This document shows positions 12,991 to 24,380 of a stretch of DNA of 64,000 nt, piece after piece (position 1 is the first letter of the stretch; each line of letters opens with the position of its first letter). Source of the DNA: Buxus sempervirens (lineage: Eukaryota > Streptophyta > Magnoliopsida > Buxales > Buxaceae); NCBI GenBank assembly GCA_947561395.2, contig OX387192.1, positions 11,010,221 to 11,074,220 on the forward strand. Direction: 5' to 3'. The notes under the pieces were generated by a model. It had not been told where the DNA came from. It made no database searches and saw only the letters and a list, made by a program, of their open reading frames with translations. A program made the translations under genes and the position numbers.

Positions 12991-13757
12991 CATGGGCCTT
13001 TGAAAGCCTTTGAATTTCAGATTTTCTCCAAAATTTCCATGGGCCTCTAAAAGCCTTTGAATTTCAGATTTTTAACCTCATAGGCCTTCTAAGGCCTTAA
13101 TTTATAAACTCATAGGACCTCTGAAAGCCTGAAATTTCAGATATTTATCCTCATAAGCCCTAGAAGCTTGCGTAATTCTAGAACCCTTCATAGGCTCCTG
13201 AAAGCCTCCGTAATTTCAGGAGACTTTGGAAGCCTTAATTCCCAATTCATATCTTGTGGGACATGTTGGAAGCCCCAAAATATTCCAACAACCCTTTGGA
13301 TGGTCTTTTTCGTACAATCCAATTCATATCTTGTGGGACATGTTGGAAGCCCTAAAATATTCCAACAACTCCTTGGATGGTATTTTTCGTACCAACCAAT
13401 TCATATCTTGTGGGACATGTTGGAAGTCCTAAAATATTCCAACAACCCTTTGGATAGTCTTTTTCGTACCAACCAATTCATATCTTGTGGAACATGTTGG
13501 AAGCCCTAAAATATTCCAACAACCCTTTGGATGGTCTTTTTTGTACCAACCAATTCATGTCTTGTGGGATATGTCGGAAGCCCTAAAATATTCCAACAAC
13601 TCTTTGGATGGTCTTTTTCGTACCAACCCATTCATATCTTGAGGGACATGTTGAAAGCCCTAAAATATTCCAACAACCCTTTGGATGGTCTTTTTCGTAC
13701 CAACCAACTCATATCTTGTGGGACATGTTGGAAGCCCTAAAATATTCCAACAATTCT
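12990..13757 (+). repeat. T1 leader hairpin array (diverged units, then seven 77-bp units)
   Basis: From about 12990 single diverged units occur, such as CTCCTGAAA/TTTCAGGAG (13195-13203 with 13214-13222, a perfect 9-bp stem around gcctccgtaa). From 13243 a 77-bp unit repeats with hairpin GTTGGAA/TTCCAAC at 13265, 13342, 13419, 13496, 13573, 13650 and 13727. Loops keep a GCC core, followed by C or T residues. Long open frames here only reflect a unit length not broken by stops. Confidence 0.85.
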
Positions 13758-13867
13758 TCTAAAAAAATAAAAATAAATAAAGTCCAAACTCATGTTCACT
13801 TAACCACATACATGCATTCATAGGTGTATGAATAAGATATAAATTGGGGCTGACATATTTCTTTATT

Positions 13868-13883
13868 TTTTCCTTATCTAGGT
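13868..13883 (+). other. Predicted splice acceptor before T1 gag
   Basis: The pyrimidine-rich tract ttttttccttatctag ends at 13881, followed by GTACC. The same tract with CAG is at 25331 in B. It lies 54 nt before the gag ATG. Confidence 0.5.
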
Positions 13884-13934
13884 ACCAGTATACTTGCAAC
13901 CATTGCTCCCGTGACCAGATCAAGAGCTCGCACA

Positions 13935-15990
13935 ATGAATCCTACTAAGAACTAAGTTGCTGCTCCTACTCAAGACTTCGCTCAACTGCAAGTGCAGGTG
14001 GCGGGGCTCGCCAAAATGCTGGAAAACTTACTGGCTGTTCAGGCCTAGCAAGCCCAGGCCCAGAACCAAGCCTCCACTTCCCACCAAGAACGTCCACCTC
14101 AAACCAACATTCCACCTCCAGCCCAACCTATCCCTGAACCCATTTATGAACATATCCCTGAACCCATACTAATCAGGGAAGAGACAATCAAATCTGAGAA
14201 AGAAAAGGAAAAGGAGAGAATAAGGGAGGAGATGGAAAAGAATTTTTTCAACAAGCTGGAAAAGGATCCAAGAAGAACTGAGAGAAGTGAAGGGGGTGAA
14301 CAGTTATGGAGGTACAAACTTTGAAGACTTGTGCCTATACCCAGATGTTTTCCTACCAGCCAAGTTCAAGTGCCCAGACTTTTACAAATACGATGGCACT
14401 GGCTACCCTATGAGCCATCTGAAGCTCTATTGTGGGGCTCTATGCCAATTTGGTCGGGATGACGGTATATTGATCTAGTTGTTCCAGAGGAGTTTGACTG
14501 GAGCTGCTCTGAGGTGATTTGCCACACTTGACCATGGGAAGATTAGAAGATGGAAGGATCTGGCAGACGCCTTTTTGGCCCAATACAAGTTTAACTCAGA
14601 AATCGTGCCAGATAGGTATGATGTAATGAGGATGAGCAACAGAAATGACGAATCGATGAGGCAATACGCCAAGAGGTGAAGGGAGACTGCCTTCCAGGTT
14701 AGGCCACCAATGTTAGAGCCTAAAATGATCTCAACATTCATAAGTACACTGAGGCAGGTCTTCTACAATCATTTGGTGGGTCAGACTACCACCAACTTTG
14801 TGGCCCTAGTACAAGTGGCCGACCGGATTGAAGGCGGGGTCAGATCAAGAAAAATAATTGATTATTCTACTATCGCCGGTCAATCAGATTCCTCCAACTC
14901 TTTTGCACAGAAGAAAGTGAATGGGATAAAAAAGAATGGGAACAAGAAAGAAGGAGAAGTAAATCTGGTACAAGCTCCTCCTCCCAGGAAACCACTCCAC
15001 ATCAATGTTCCTGCACCCCAGCAGACCCAGCAGCCACAAACTACCCATCAAACCCCACTCAACATCAACTTCTCTCCATCTGTACCCGCAAACCAAATAA
15101 GGGTTTTCAAAAAAGAAGAGAGAGATGCCTGGATGGCAACGAGAAGGAATAGAGTCTTCACTCCCATTCCCATGATTCCTTCCCAGCTATTACCAACCTT
15201 ACTGAAAGCGGGATATGTAACCCTAAAGGAGCCAAACCTAAATGCATCTAAGGGGAGGAACTTTGATCCCTCAGTCACTTGTGATTTTCACATGGGTGCA
15301 CTAGGACACCCTACTAACAACTACTGGCCTCTAAAGCATGCCATCCAGGACTTGTTGGATCAGAAAGCTTTGACTTTCAATACAGTTGCGTCCACCCCTT
15401 CTAGAAATGACATTGGACAAAACCCCTTGCCTTATCACAATGGGGTAGGCCCGTCCAACTTAGTTACAGCCATCTCTTGCATTGAAAAAACTTTTGATCC
15501 TTCTCAGTTGATTGCTCCCATTGGGACTACGGTTAAAGTCCATTTTGACCAAGTAAAGAGAGAAGAAGAAATCAATGTCATTGTTGGAAGAAATGGAAAT
15601 GACAGTGCTGCTGAGGACATTAATTCCTCTTTGAATCGGGTCTCCTTTCTCATAGCCCAAATAAATATTGCAAGGCCTCCTTTGGTTATCAATTGCAATC
15701 CATCCACTCTTTCTCCATCCAATCCATCAAAAACCTCTTTGGTCATCAACTATGACCTCACCACTGCATCAATTACTTCTTTTGCACCAACAACCCCTAA
15801 GCAGCTTCCGCCGTTGGTTGTAAATGTTCCTCTTATCTGCAATGCTCCTAAATCAACTCCTACATCAAAATCCTATCTTCCTCCACTAGTGATCAATGTT
15901 CTTAAACCTTCCTATTCCGAGTCGGCCGTACCATGGAATTATAGCGAGGGTGTCACGACTACAGTTCCAGTGGTCGAGAGACAGAACTAG
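13935..15990 (+). pseudogene. gag: T1 gag, degraded
   Basis: Nucleocapsid/capsid precursor that would package genomic RNA in cytoplasmic particles. ATG at 13935 by alignment to B gag; a TAA follows six codons later. The capsid-like segment (about 14290-14680, KFKCPDF..YDGTG.P..HLK) has nonsense codons at 14476, 14515 and 14677, two of them TGG-to-TGA against B. From 14710 a 426-codon frame runs to 15990. It includes a zinc-knuckle-like CDFHMGALGHPTNNY in which the last Cys is Tyr, followed by the conserved LKHAIQDLLD. The Pro/Ser/Thr-rich tail after about 15660 repeats a 'PLVIN' motif. Confidence 0.85.
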
Positions 15991-16189
15991 GAGGAGGTGA
16001 ACCTCATGATGAGGTCAAGAAGGTGTGTAGGAGAAGAAGGAAAAAGAATCGGAAGTTGAGAAGGAAAAAAAAGAAATAGAAGAGAAGAAAAAACATAAAG
16101 GAAAAGAAAAAATAGGGAAGGACATCCCCCAGGTTGCAGAAAGTGAGGCGGCAAACCTCATTAAAATAATAAAAAAAGTGAATTCAATA
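15991..16189 (+). other. T1 gag-protease junction, decayed
   Basis: Lys/Glu-rich codons (GAA/AAA runs) in broken frames. It corresponds to the charged linker before the protease and is probably part of the original polyprotein. Confidence 0.5.
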
Positions 16190-16920
16190 TTGTCGATCAG
16201 TTAAATAAGGTCCCCACCCAGATTTCAATACTAGGACTTTTGCTGAATTTTGAAAAGCATCAGAATTCATTATTAAGGGTGCTTCAGAGTGCACATGTGC
16301 CCAACGCTATTGATCCAGACCAGCTAGGCAAAATGGTTGGCCAAATCTTATCTCACAACGTGATAAGTTTTTCAGAAAATGAGATACGCCCAGGTGGGTG
16401 TTATCATGTTGACCCTTTGGACATTACTGTGCTTTGTAAAGGTAGTATGATAGCACGAGTTTTAATTGACAATGGGTTAGCCTTAAATGTCTGCCCATTA
16501 ATCACTTTTGCCAAGCTTGGTCTGGATCAATCCAAGATCAAACAAAATGGGAGGATTGTGAGGGCTTTTGATAGCTCTAAGACATACTCTCTAGGGGAGA
16601 TTGAACTGCCGGTCACTATTGGGCACAATATCTTTAACATCACATTTGAAGTGATGGATATCGAAGTAGTTTTCAATCTGCTCCTAGGAAGGCCGTGGAT
16701 ACACTCAGCTAAGGCAATACCATCCACTCTTCACCAAAGGGTGAAGTATATAAGAGGACATAGGGTGATAACTGTCCTAGCTGAGAATTTGATACCTCAA
16801 ATAGTGCCACCTGATATACCCTTTATTAATGTCAAATTAACTGTTGACAAAATTGCATTCCACTCATTCCAATTTGTGACTGTCAATTTCATACCTAGGG
16901 GTGTGAGGATAAGAAAGTAA
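16190..16920 (+). pseudogene. T1 retropepsin-type protease
   Basis: Aspartic protease that would cleave the Gag-Pol precursor. The frame QLNKVPTQISILGLLL begins near 16197 and aligns with the protease start of D. Catalytic loop IDNGLALNVCPL lies at about 16465-16500 (Tat proteases use D-N-G rather than D-T/S-G) and the C-terminal signature LLLGRPWIHSA at about 16680. The 226-codon stretch 16240-16920 is open. It is flanked by a decayed gag and the G-patch-like segment, so no product is expected. Confidence 0.85.
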
Positions 16921-16922
16921 AG

Positions 16923-17776
16923 ATGACCAGTGCTGAAAAGATGGTGGAAAAAGTGCTGAGAAAATACAATATCCATCCAGGGAAAGGTCTAGGGGTCAAC
17001 TTGCAAGTAAGGCTAGAGCCAATAAGGGCTAAGAAGCTTACCCCTAAAGCAGGATTGAGGTTTAAACCAAGAGGTTGGAGAAGGCAGAAGCAGGTAGAAA
17101 AAGAGAATGCAGAGAAGAAAAGTAAAGGAAAGTTCCCTCATTTAAGGGAAACTTTTCCAAAATCTTCCCACAAGATCCAGTTGTCTCCTCCTACGGATCA
17201 GTCCAGACCTCCGTACCGTAAATTAACCCCTTTTAGAAACCATACACCCCAACTTTGCAACCTTGTATCCCACCTTTTTCACCTGAGACAATGGGTGAGC
17301 CTGGGCCACAGTCAAAAAAGCAGCAAGATTTTTCTGAAGATGTTGGGGCTTTCTTTGCCATGACTAAGGGCAAAAGAGCAGAAGAAGCAAATAATCTGCC
17401 TTTCATTGATTGGACAGCAATGAGAATTCCAGATGAGGTCATATCTAGATTAGGCCCCACAGCAGAAAAAGGCGGTACAATTCATCCGGTGATGATGGCA
17501 TCGGATTCTGAATTTGAGGAGCATGCTTGCACTATTTCCCTTGCTCCAAAAGAATTTATTTTAAATAATTGGAAGGAAACTCCCGTTACCTTGAAGTGGC
17601 GTTTGATTCGTAAACAGATGCGGCTTCCAAAAAAAACTCCATTAGTGGAAGACCCTTTTCCTGAAGGTTTTAATGAGCCTTCGTCTTCAGGAAAAGCTTT
17701 GTTAGAAGGCTCCCAAAAAACCCAAAAAGATTTTTCTATTTTTTCTAGAAAATTTAAATTTTTCACAAAGGTCTAA
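16923..17776 (+). pseudogene. T1 G-patch-like segment and charged linker
   Basis: Residues KGLGVNLQVRLEPI and AGLRFKPRG (16970-17090) match the Gly-rich G-patch-like motif (GLG..LQG......GLG.KP) found between protease and RT in Tat elements; several glycines are substituted. G-patches bind nucleic acid or helicases in other proteins; the role here is unknown. A +1 shift moves the frame near 17255-17363, after which a 173-codon stretch contains LPFIDWTAMRIPDE, the counterpart of LPLIDWAAIQIP in B (27245-27280). Ends at a TAA near 17774. Confidence 0.7.
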
Positions 17777-17854
17777 ACCATTTATGAACCATATAAGCAA
17801 ACGGAATTAAATCAGGCTGAATATGACTTCAACCTTGAGCTCGACTTTGACCTA

Positions 17855-18734
17855 ATGAGGATCGAAGAAGAGACCGAAGTCGAAGAAGACGACTCTCCTA
17901 AAGAAATTGCATATCAATTGGAGCGTCATGAAAAGGGTGTTCAACCTAATATTGAGAATACCATTTCAATAAATCTAGGGACCAAAGATGACCCAAAAAT
18001 AGTGAAGGTTGGTGCATGTCTGTCTGATGTGCAGCGTAATGAAATGACACGGTTCTTGGCTGATTATAAAGATGTATTTGCATGGTCGTATAGAGATATG
18101 CCAGGGTTGGATACTGACATGGTTGTGCACAAATTACCAATTCTGCCAGGGGTTAAGCCGGTCAAGCAAAAGTTGAGAAGATTGAAACTTGAATGGACAC
18201 TAAAGGTCAAAGATGAAGTGGTCAAGCAATTCCAAGCGGGATTTTTGGTAGTTTCCACGTACCCTGAATGGCTCACAAATATAGTACCAGAAAGGATGGG
18301 AAAGTCAGGATGTGCGTGGACTACAGAGATCTGAACAAGACAAGCCCAAAGGATGATTTTCCTCTTCCACACATCGACCTTCTGGTCAACAATACTGTTG
18401 TACATAGCCTATTCTCATTCATGGACGGCTTCTTCGGATATAATCAAATCAAGATGGCAAAGGAAAATCAAGAAAAAACAGCTTTCATTACACCTTGGGG
18501 AACCTTCCACTACACTGTCATGCCATTTGGGCTTAAGAATGCCGGGGCAACCTATCAGCGAGCCATGACAGCGCTGTTCCATGATATGATCCACAAAGAG
18601 ATGGAAGTCTACGTGGATGATATGATTGCCAAATCCTGTAAAGAAGAAGACCACTTGATCAACTTAAAGAAGGTGTTTGACCGACTCAGGAAGTACACTT
18701 TACGACTCAATCCAGCAAAATGTGTCTTTGGGGC
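17855..18734 (+). pseudogene. pol: T1 reverse transcriptase, N-terminal part, split by element B
   Basis: Starts with the acidic linker and FAWSYRDMPGLD, then the RT fingers (VKQKLRRLKLEW, PEWLTNIVP). A 1-nt deletion near 18290 shifts frame just before RMCVDYRDLN. The rest (SFMDGFFGYNQIKM, MPFGLKNAGATYQRAM, catalytic YVDDMIAKS at about 18610-18640) is open to KCVFGA. Element B inserted at 18735; removing B plus one copy of ggggc joins FGA to TSEKLLGF in frame at 38106. The DNA polymerase active-site Asp pair is intact but the gene is dead. Confidence 0.92.
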
Positions 18735-19191
18735 TGTAGACACCCCAAAATTGCACGATTTTTGATAAATCTTGAAGGAGAGAAATATTTTATTGGAATT
18801 TTTAATTCTTTGCATTGGGTTTGAGATACTTAACCCATTTGAATCCAAAGCCGTAAAGGAAAAGACCCAAATTCTATCTTTTGTGCAAAGTCAAACTTTT
18901 TTTGGTTGAATTTTGTTGACTTTTGACCCCAGAAAATGAAATATTTTTTAAAGCAAGATTTCAAGATAATTTTTCCCGGTAATCAGGTTTTTAGCAATGT
19001 TATTGCATAAATGAATTTTTTGAAATTTTAAATCTTGACGAATACCATGGTTTTAACATATTGAACCTTTTTTTCCAGACCTGAAAAATCGGAATTTTCC
19101 CTAGAACTGGAAAGTTGACTTTTTATTCACTTGGAATTTGGGTCTGAAACTATTTTTAATGGATTCAAATGCGGGGGTGTTTGCTTATTTA

Positions 19192-21680
19192 TGTAACGCC
19201 CCGGATCCGTGTTGTTCATTAAAGATATAACACGTCTCACGGAGGTTAGGCAAGGATTGTTAATCAATTTATGATCGCTGGATAATCATACATCTATAAC
19301 CTGACAGAGTGCACATTTCCATTTATGCAAAATTGTGACATTTAAACTGAATTGGAATCATATGGTTCATCCCCAATTTACTTTAATACATCTCAATTAA
19401 TTCAAAGTTCTCAAATTCAGAACAGATAACCTACAAGTCTAAGGAAGGTAATAGTAGTCTTCCTCCCTATATGCCTCAGCAGGATCTAACCCAGTAATCG
19501 CCTCACCACGAGTATCTGAAAAACAGAACAACAACAGAGTGAGATACAAATATCTCAGCGAGTAGCACATGCATGCAGAAATAGTTGATCACATTTTAAA
19601 ACTATGCATCGACAACACTACAATACGTTTAAACAACCAACATCAATTTCCCAAGTTCAAATCAAACAAATCACATCTGAGTTAAGTACAATAACACATC
19701 GATTGGTCAATGTCATGACTATCGTTTAGTTGATAAATTAAACATGCCAAGTAGACACTCCACACCTCCATGTACACAGTTCCGGCCTACTCAGGGTTTC
19801 GGATACTCTGAAATGACGGCCTACTCAGGGTTTCGTCATCCAATGCAGGCCTACTCCCCGGGTTTCTGCATTGACAACCAGGCCTACTCAGGGTTTCTGG
19901 CTGCTCTACACCGGTCGTGGCAACACACAAGGCCATGCAATTCCAACAACCAACAATAACATCACATTACTAAGCTTAAACATCTGGATCCAGGACAAGC
20001 TAGACCAAAACAGTAAAACATCGTATAATCTCAATACCAATATCAAAGAAAAACCATTCATTTCATATCATGTAAAACTCATCACAATTCGTCACCTGTC
20101 CCTCTGGACCAAGCAGTACCTCAAGTACATTCAGTATTTTCTCATTTCCGTAACACAATTCATATGGAAGTAAAACTCAATTCATTCATACCAAGGAAAT
20201 CTTTACAATACATTTAAAGTTTCCAAACCAGTGAAACCAGAATAGAATAACTCCTCAATCAAAACAGTGTATAAAACAGAGGAAGTATAATTAGTGACTC
20301 TTAGTGGTTTGGTATCCGGCATAATATTCATGAATAACCTAAACTCAACTTGAAAGCTTTTAAGAAATTCACTCAATTTTCCTCTAATAGTTTCCTAGGC
20401 AAAAATAGATTCCCAGGGTTCCTAAACAAGTGAATAGTGAAGTGGTTTAATCCTCAGGTAACCCAAATACCCTTAGTTAATTCAAATCTCCAATTTAATA
20501 AGCAAAATAGGTCTGCCGCTCACTTACTGAGGTGGGCGCGAGGTGAGCGCCGGTCGGCGGTGAAGAAAAAGGGTAAAATCGACCTGCCGCTCACCCGACG
20601 CTAGGTGAGCGTGAGCTGAGCGCGAGATGGGCGTGAGGTGGGCGCGAGATTCGCGCGAGATGGGCTCATAGTTTTCCGCTGAGCGCGAGCTGAGCGGCAG
20701 CCGGGCGCGAGCTCGGCGGTGGGTGGTTTTTAACGGGGCGCCTACCTCTGAGGTGAGCGCCGGTGAGCGCGAGGTGAGCGGATACCCCCTGTGATTTTCA
20801 TTTCTCTGTTATTTCGAGATCTACATGACTGGCCGGTTTGTGAACCTCTGTAATTGTTCTACTACACTCCTAATACTCCCAGAAGACTTCCCAACCATAT
20901 TTGGAATTAATCTAAACACTTTCATTTTCCAATATAAAATTAAATCCGGAGACTCTGTTCATGTAATTTCCCGAAAACCAGAAAAACCAAAAAACTCATA
21001 CTATCACTTTATATATAACCCATGCATCAGAATAATCTCGAGAGAAACATAAAACACAAAACCCCAGTTGTAAATCAGTGCTACTCACCTGAGTGCGCTT
21101 ATTCCCGAATGGTAAAACCTCGGCCGATCTCTACTCCGGCCACGCACGCGAAGGAAAATCTCTCCAAACCAAACTTCTCGAGCAGCGAGAGTTAACCCAC
21201 TGAACTTCAACTCCGAACTCCTTCTTTCAGCACTTGCGATTTCTGATTCTTCACGAACAGAAACCCTAGTCGCCACTCCAGCCGAAATCGCTAGTTCTCC
21301 TGATGTCCAGACTTAACGAAAATGTTTCCGAAATTATGATAAGCGTATTCTCATAAACCCGAACCCTACTTTCCATTTTTAGTACACTTACTTGATACAT
21401 ACGCCACTCGAATACTCTCCCACTTCCTTGATCCTATGCATGCTCGCCCACCGGAGATACTACATGTTCCGCATCCATTTACGTTAATAATCACATAACT
21501 ATACTTTAATAGTAACAATGATAATACTACGATTTTTCGGAAAAATGGCTATATAACGCCTGTACATACGAGTATGGGCTAAGCCCTCAAACCACAAAAT
21601 AACCTGATAAACACAGTTTATACATCAGAATAAATAACTAAATAAATAAATAAATAACTCACAAAATTCAGGGTCTTACA
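19192..21680 (-). mobile_element. Solo family A LTR (A5) in B 5' LTR; TSD attta
   Basis: TGTAACGCCCCGGATCC start, GGGTCTTACA end, TSD attta at 19187-19191 and 21681-21685; 2,489 bp. Sense is minus (donor-like AGGTGAGTAGCAC, rc near 21085). It holds a repeated CCTACTCAGGGTTTC word (19785-19905) and a GC-rich island of GAGGTGAGCGC/GGGCGCGAG words (20515-20790). Confidence 0.93.
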
Positions 21681-21797
21681 ATTTACATGTAATATCTTAA
21701 GTAAATGGAGATTAAAAAATACGAGGACATTTACTTAAACGATATTACATGTAAATAAGTATTGCCTGTGTTAAAATTCGAAAAAAAGTGTCCTTCT

Positions 21798-21907
21798 TTG
21801 TATCCGGTGGAAAAGGCCGGATACAAGTAGACCTCAGTGTATCCGGCATCATAGACCGGATACATTAAGGTACTTGTGTATCCGGCCTGATATACCGGAT
21901 ACACAAG
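21798..21907 (+). promoter_or_regulatory. Three hairpins upstream of the TATA box, B 5' LTR
   Basis: TTGTATCCGG/CCGGATACAA (21798-21807 with 21817-21826), TGTATCCGG/CCGGATACA (21838-21846 with 21856-21864) and a perfect 13-bp stem CTTGTGTATCCGG/CCGGATACACAAG (21873-21885 with 21895-21907). Other B LTR copies have a fourth unit. Confidence 0.85.
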
Positions 21908-22068
21908 TTTTGCTCAAAATTAGGGTTTTCCGAGAGTTTTTCACTTTTACCATCATATCCCTCATTAAATGAGTGGAAATCTCGGAAATAGCCTTAGGGT
22001 TAAGGTTGGTGAGCTGTAGACATTATGTTGTGTCTACCATTATCACCAACCCTAACCCTAACCTTTGC

Positions 22069-22079
22069 CTATAAATAGG
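22069..22079 (+). promoter_or_regulatory. TATA box, B 5' LTR
   Basis: CTATAAATAGG, followed by CTTAAGCAAATGGCC as in T1; expected start of B transcription. Confidence 0.75.
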
Positions 22080-22179
22080 AGGCTCCTCCTTAAGCAAATG
22101 GCCATTAACTCTTGTTTTGAATTCTCGCTAAGAAGAACTCCAAGAGAAGAAGAAAACCGCTGCAGGATCGCATCCAGAA

Positions 22180-22190
22180 CCCAGGTAAGC
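22180..22190 (+). other. Predicted splice donor, B leader
   Basis: ACCCAG|GTAAGC, GT at 22185. It pairs in principle with the acceptor at 25331, removing U5, PBS and both hairpin arrays. Confidence 0.5.
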
Positions 22191-22715
22191 CTCAAACTTT
22201 TCTTTTATTTTCTGTCTTTACATTCCTAGATCTAGATCTATTCTTCTACCTTTCTGTAGAATAAGGCCTTCTTTGTGTGTGAAAACCCTTCCCCGGCTCA
22301 AAGTATCTCGAGATTCCCCCTAGCCGTAAAAAGTGGAGGCGGGATCTAGGAGAAACGAGACTGGGGATTGACCCTAGTACTAGAACCTATGTAGCATAAA
22401 GCCTTTTGATTGATTGTTGACCGTTTCATATTCAAAGTACCCTTGATTATCTTGAAGAACCGTGTTTAACGGGGAGAGAGAACAGAGGGAAACGATAATG
22501 GAACAGAACCCTAGGCTATTTTAGAATCTCATTTTGATGAATATGTATGCATGCTATTGATCTTGTTTGGTTTTTTTACACTTGCACATACATAGTGCCA
22601 TTTTGGCGGGATAGGCTCATATTTGGGGTTTATTGCATTTATTGTGATAAATCTTAAATAAATGGCCTCAATCAATTCAGGAATGTCTTTGGATGATTTT
22701 TCCATGTCTCACAAC

Positions 22716-22740
22716 TGGCGACTCTGCTGGGGATCGAACC
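22716..22740 (+). promoter_or_regulatory. B primer-binding site, extended
   Basis: TGGCGACTCTGCTGGGGA (18 nt) then tcgaacc. The reverse complement reads as a complete tRNA 3' end: TTCGATC loop, CCCAG stem, CAGAGTC acceptor strand, discriminator G, CCA. Pairing could extend through the T loop. The tRNA is consistent with tRNA-Arg, the reported Ogre primer, but was not checked. Confidence 0.85.
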
Positions 22741-22742
22741 CA

Positions 22743-24330
22743 GAATATTCCAAAAACCTTTGTTTGGTCACGAGAACCACTCAAAGTCAAAAAAAATTTT
22801 AGGACCTTTGGAAGCCTCAGAATATTCCAAAAACCTTTGTTTGGTCACGAGAACCACTCAAAGTCAAAATTTTTAGGACATTTGGAAGCCTTAGAATATT
22901 CCAAAAACCTTTGTTTGGTCACGAGAACCACTCAAAGTCAAAAATTTTTAGGACATTTGGAAGCCTCAGAATATTCCAAAAACCTTTGTTTGGTCACGAG
23001 AATCAATCAAAGTCAAAAATTTTTAGGACCTTTGGAAGCCTCAGAATATTCCAAAAACCTTTGTTTGGTCACGAGTACCACTCAAAGTCTTTTTTTAGGA
23101 CCTTTGGAAGCCTCAGAATATTCCAAAAACCTTTGTTTGGTCACGAGTACCACTCAAAGTCTTTTTTTCGGACCTTTGGAAGCCTCAGAATATTCCAAAA
23201 ATCTTTGTTTGGTCACGACAACCACTCAAAGTCAAAACTTTTTAGGACATTTGGAAGCCTCAGAATATTCCAAAAACCTTTGTTTGGTCACGAGTACCAC
23301 TCAAAGTCAAAAATTTTTAGGACCTTTGGAAGCCTCAGAATATTCCAAAAACCTTTGTTTGGTCACGAGTACCACTCAAAGTCTTTTTTTTTAGAACCTT
23401 TGGAAGCCTCAGAATATTCCAAAAACCTTTGTTTGGTCACGAGAACCACTCAAAGTCAAAACTTTTTAGGACATTTGGAAGCCTCAGAATATTCCAAAAA
23501 CCTTTGTTTGGTCACGAGTACCACTCAAAGTCAAAAATTTTTAGGACCTTTGGAAGCCTCAGAATATTCCAAAAACCTTTGTTTGGTCATGAGTACCACT
23601 CAAAGTCAAAATTTTTAGGACATTTTGGAAGCCTCAGAATATTCCGAAAACCTTTGTTTGGTCACGAGAACCACTCAAAGTCAAACTTTTTAGGACATTT
23701 GGAAGCCTCAGAATATTCCAAAAACCTTTGTTTGGTCACGAGTACCACTCAAAGTCAAAAATTTTTAGGACCTTTGGAAGCCTCAGAATATTCCAAAAAC
23801 CTTTGTTTGGTCACGAGTACCACTCAAAGTAAAAATTTTTAGGACATTTTGGAAGCCTCAGAATATTCCAAAAACCTTTGTTTGGTCACGAGTACCACTC
23901 AAAGTCTTTTTTTTTAGGACCTTTGGAAGCCTCAGAATATTCCAAAAACCTTTGTTTGGTCACGAGAACCACTCAAAGTCAAAACTTTTTAGGACATTTG
24001 GAAGCCTCAGAATATTCCAAAAACCTTTGTTTGGTCACGAGTACCACTCAAAGTCAAAAATTTTTAGGACCTTTGGAAGCCTCAGAATATTCCAAAAACC
24101 TTTGTTTGGTCATGAGTACCACTCAAAGTCAAAATTTTTAGGACATTTTGAGAGCCTCAGAATATTCCAAAAACCTTTGTTTGGTCACGAGAACCACTCA
24201 AAGTCAAATTTTTTAGGACATTTGGAAGCCTCAGAATATTCCAAAAACCTTTGTTTGGTCACGAGAACCACTCAAAGTCAAAAAAAAAATTTTTGGGACA
24301 CTTGGAAGCCCTAGAATATTCCAAAAAAAA
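22743..24330 (+). repeat. B leader array 1: about 21 units of 72-77 bp
   Basis: Each unit has TTTGGAA-gcctcagaata-TTCCAAA (first complete copy 22807-22831) followed by CCTTTGTTTGGTCACGAG and an ACCACTCAAAGTC half with a variable A or T run. Twenty-one copies of GGTCACGAG or a one-base variant were counted. A higher-order period of about 537 bp (seven units) is visible: the T-run variants at 23385 and 23908, and the GGTCATGAG variants at 23587 and 24109, recur in the same order. Long open frames across it encode only the repeat. Confidence 0.92.
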
Positions 24331-24380
24331 AAACCTTTGGTTGGTTTTTTTCGTACCAATCAATTGACCTTTTTGGGCCA

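Larger units (their letters stand above)
18735..22713 (+). repeat. B 5' LTR (about 1.49 kb after removing A5)
   Basis: TGTAGACACCCC...TGTCTCACA. Relative to the 3' LTR it lacks about 1.25 kb between two GATTTTT words (join at 22695-22701) and one 40-bp hairpin unit near 21789. U3 is rich in TTGAC words. TATA at 22069, splice donor at 22185. Confidence 0.9.

Noticed and set aside
13168..13823. Several 68-113 codon frames
   Set aside because: Products of the 77-bp leader repeat of T1, not genes.
21085..21276. 63-codon minus-strand frame in A5
   Set aside because: Lies in the predicted leader exon of a solo LTR, runs past the splice donor, no homologue in other A copies seen.
22716..22740. tRNA gene
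   Set aside because: Only the 3' 25 nt complement of a tRNA is present, at the exact PBS position.
22693..24314. Overlapping open frames of 87-235 codons with repeats such as EASEYSKNLCLVT
   Set aside because: They translate the leader tandem repeat; unit lengths and lack of stops create them. No start context or domain.
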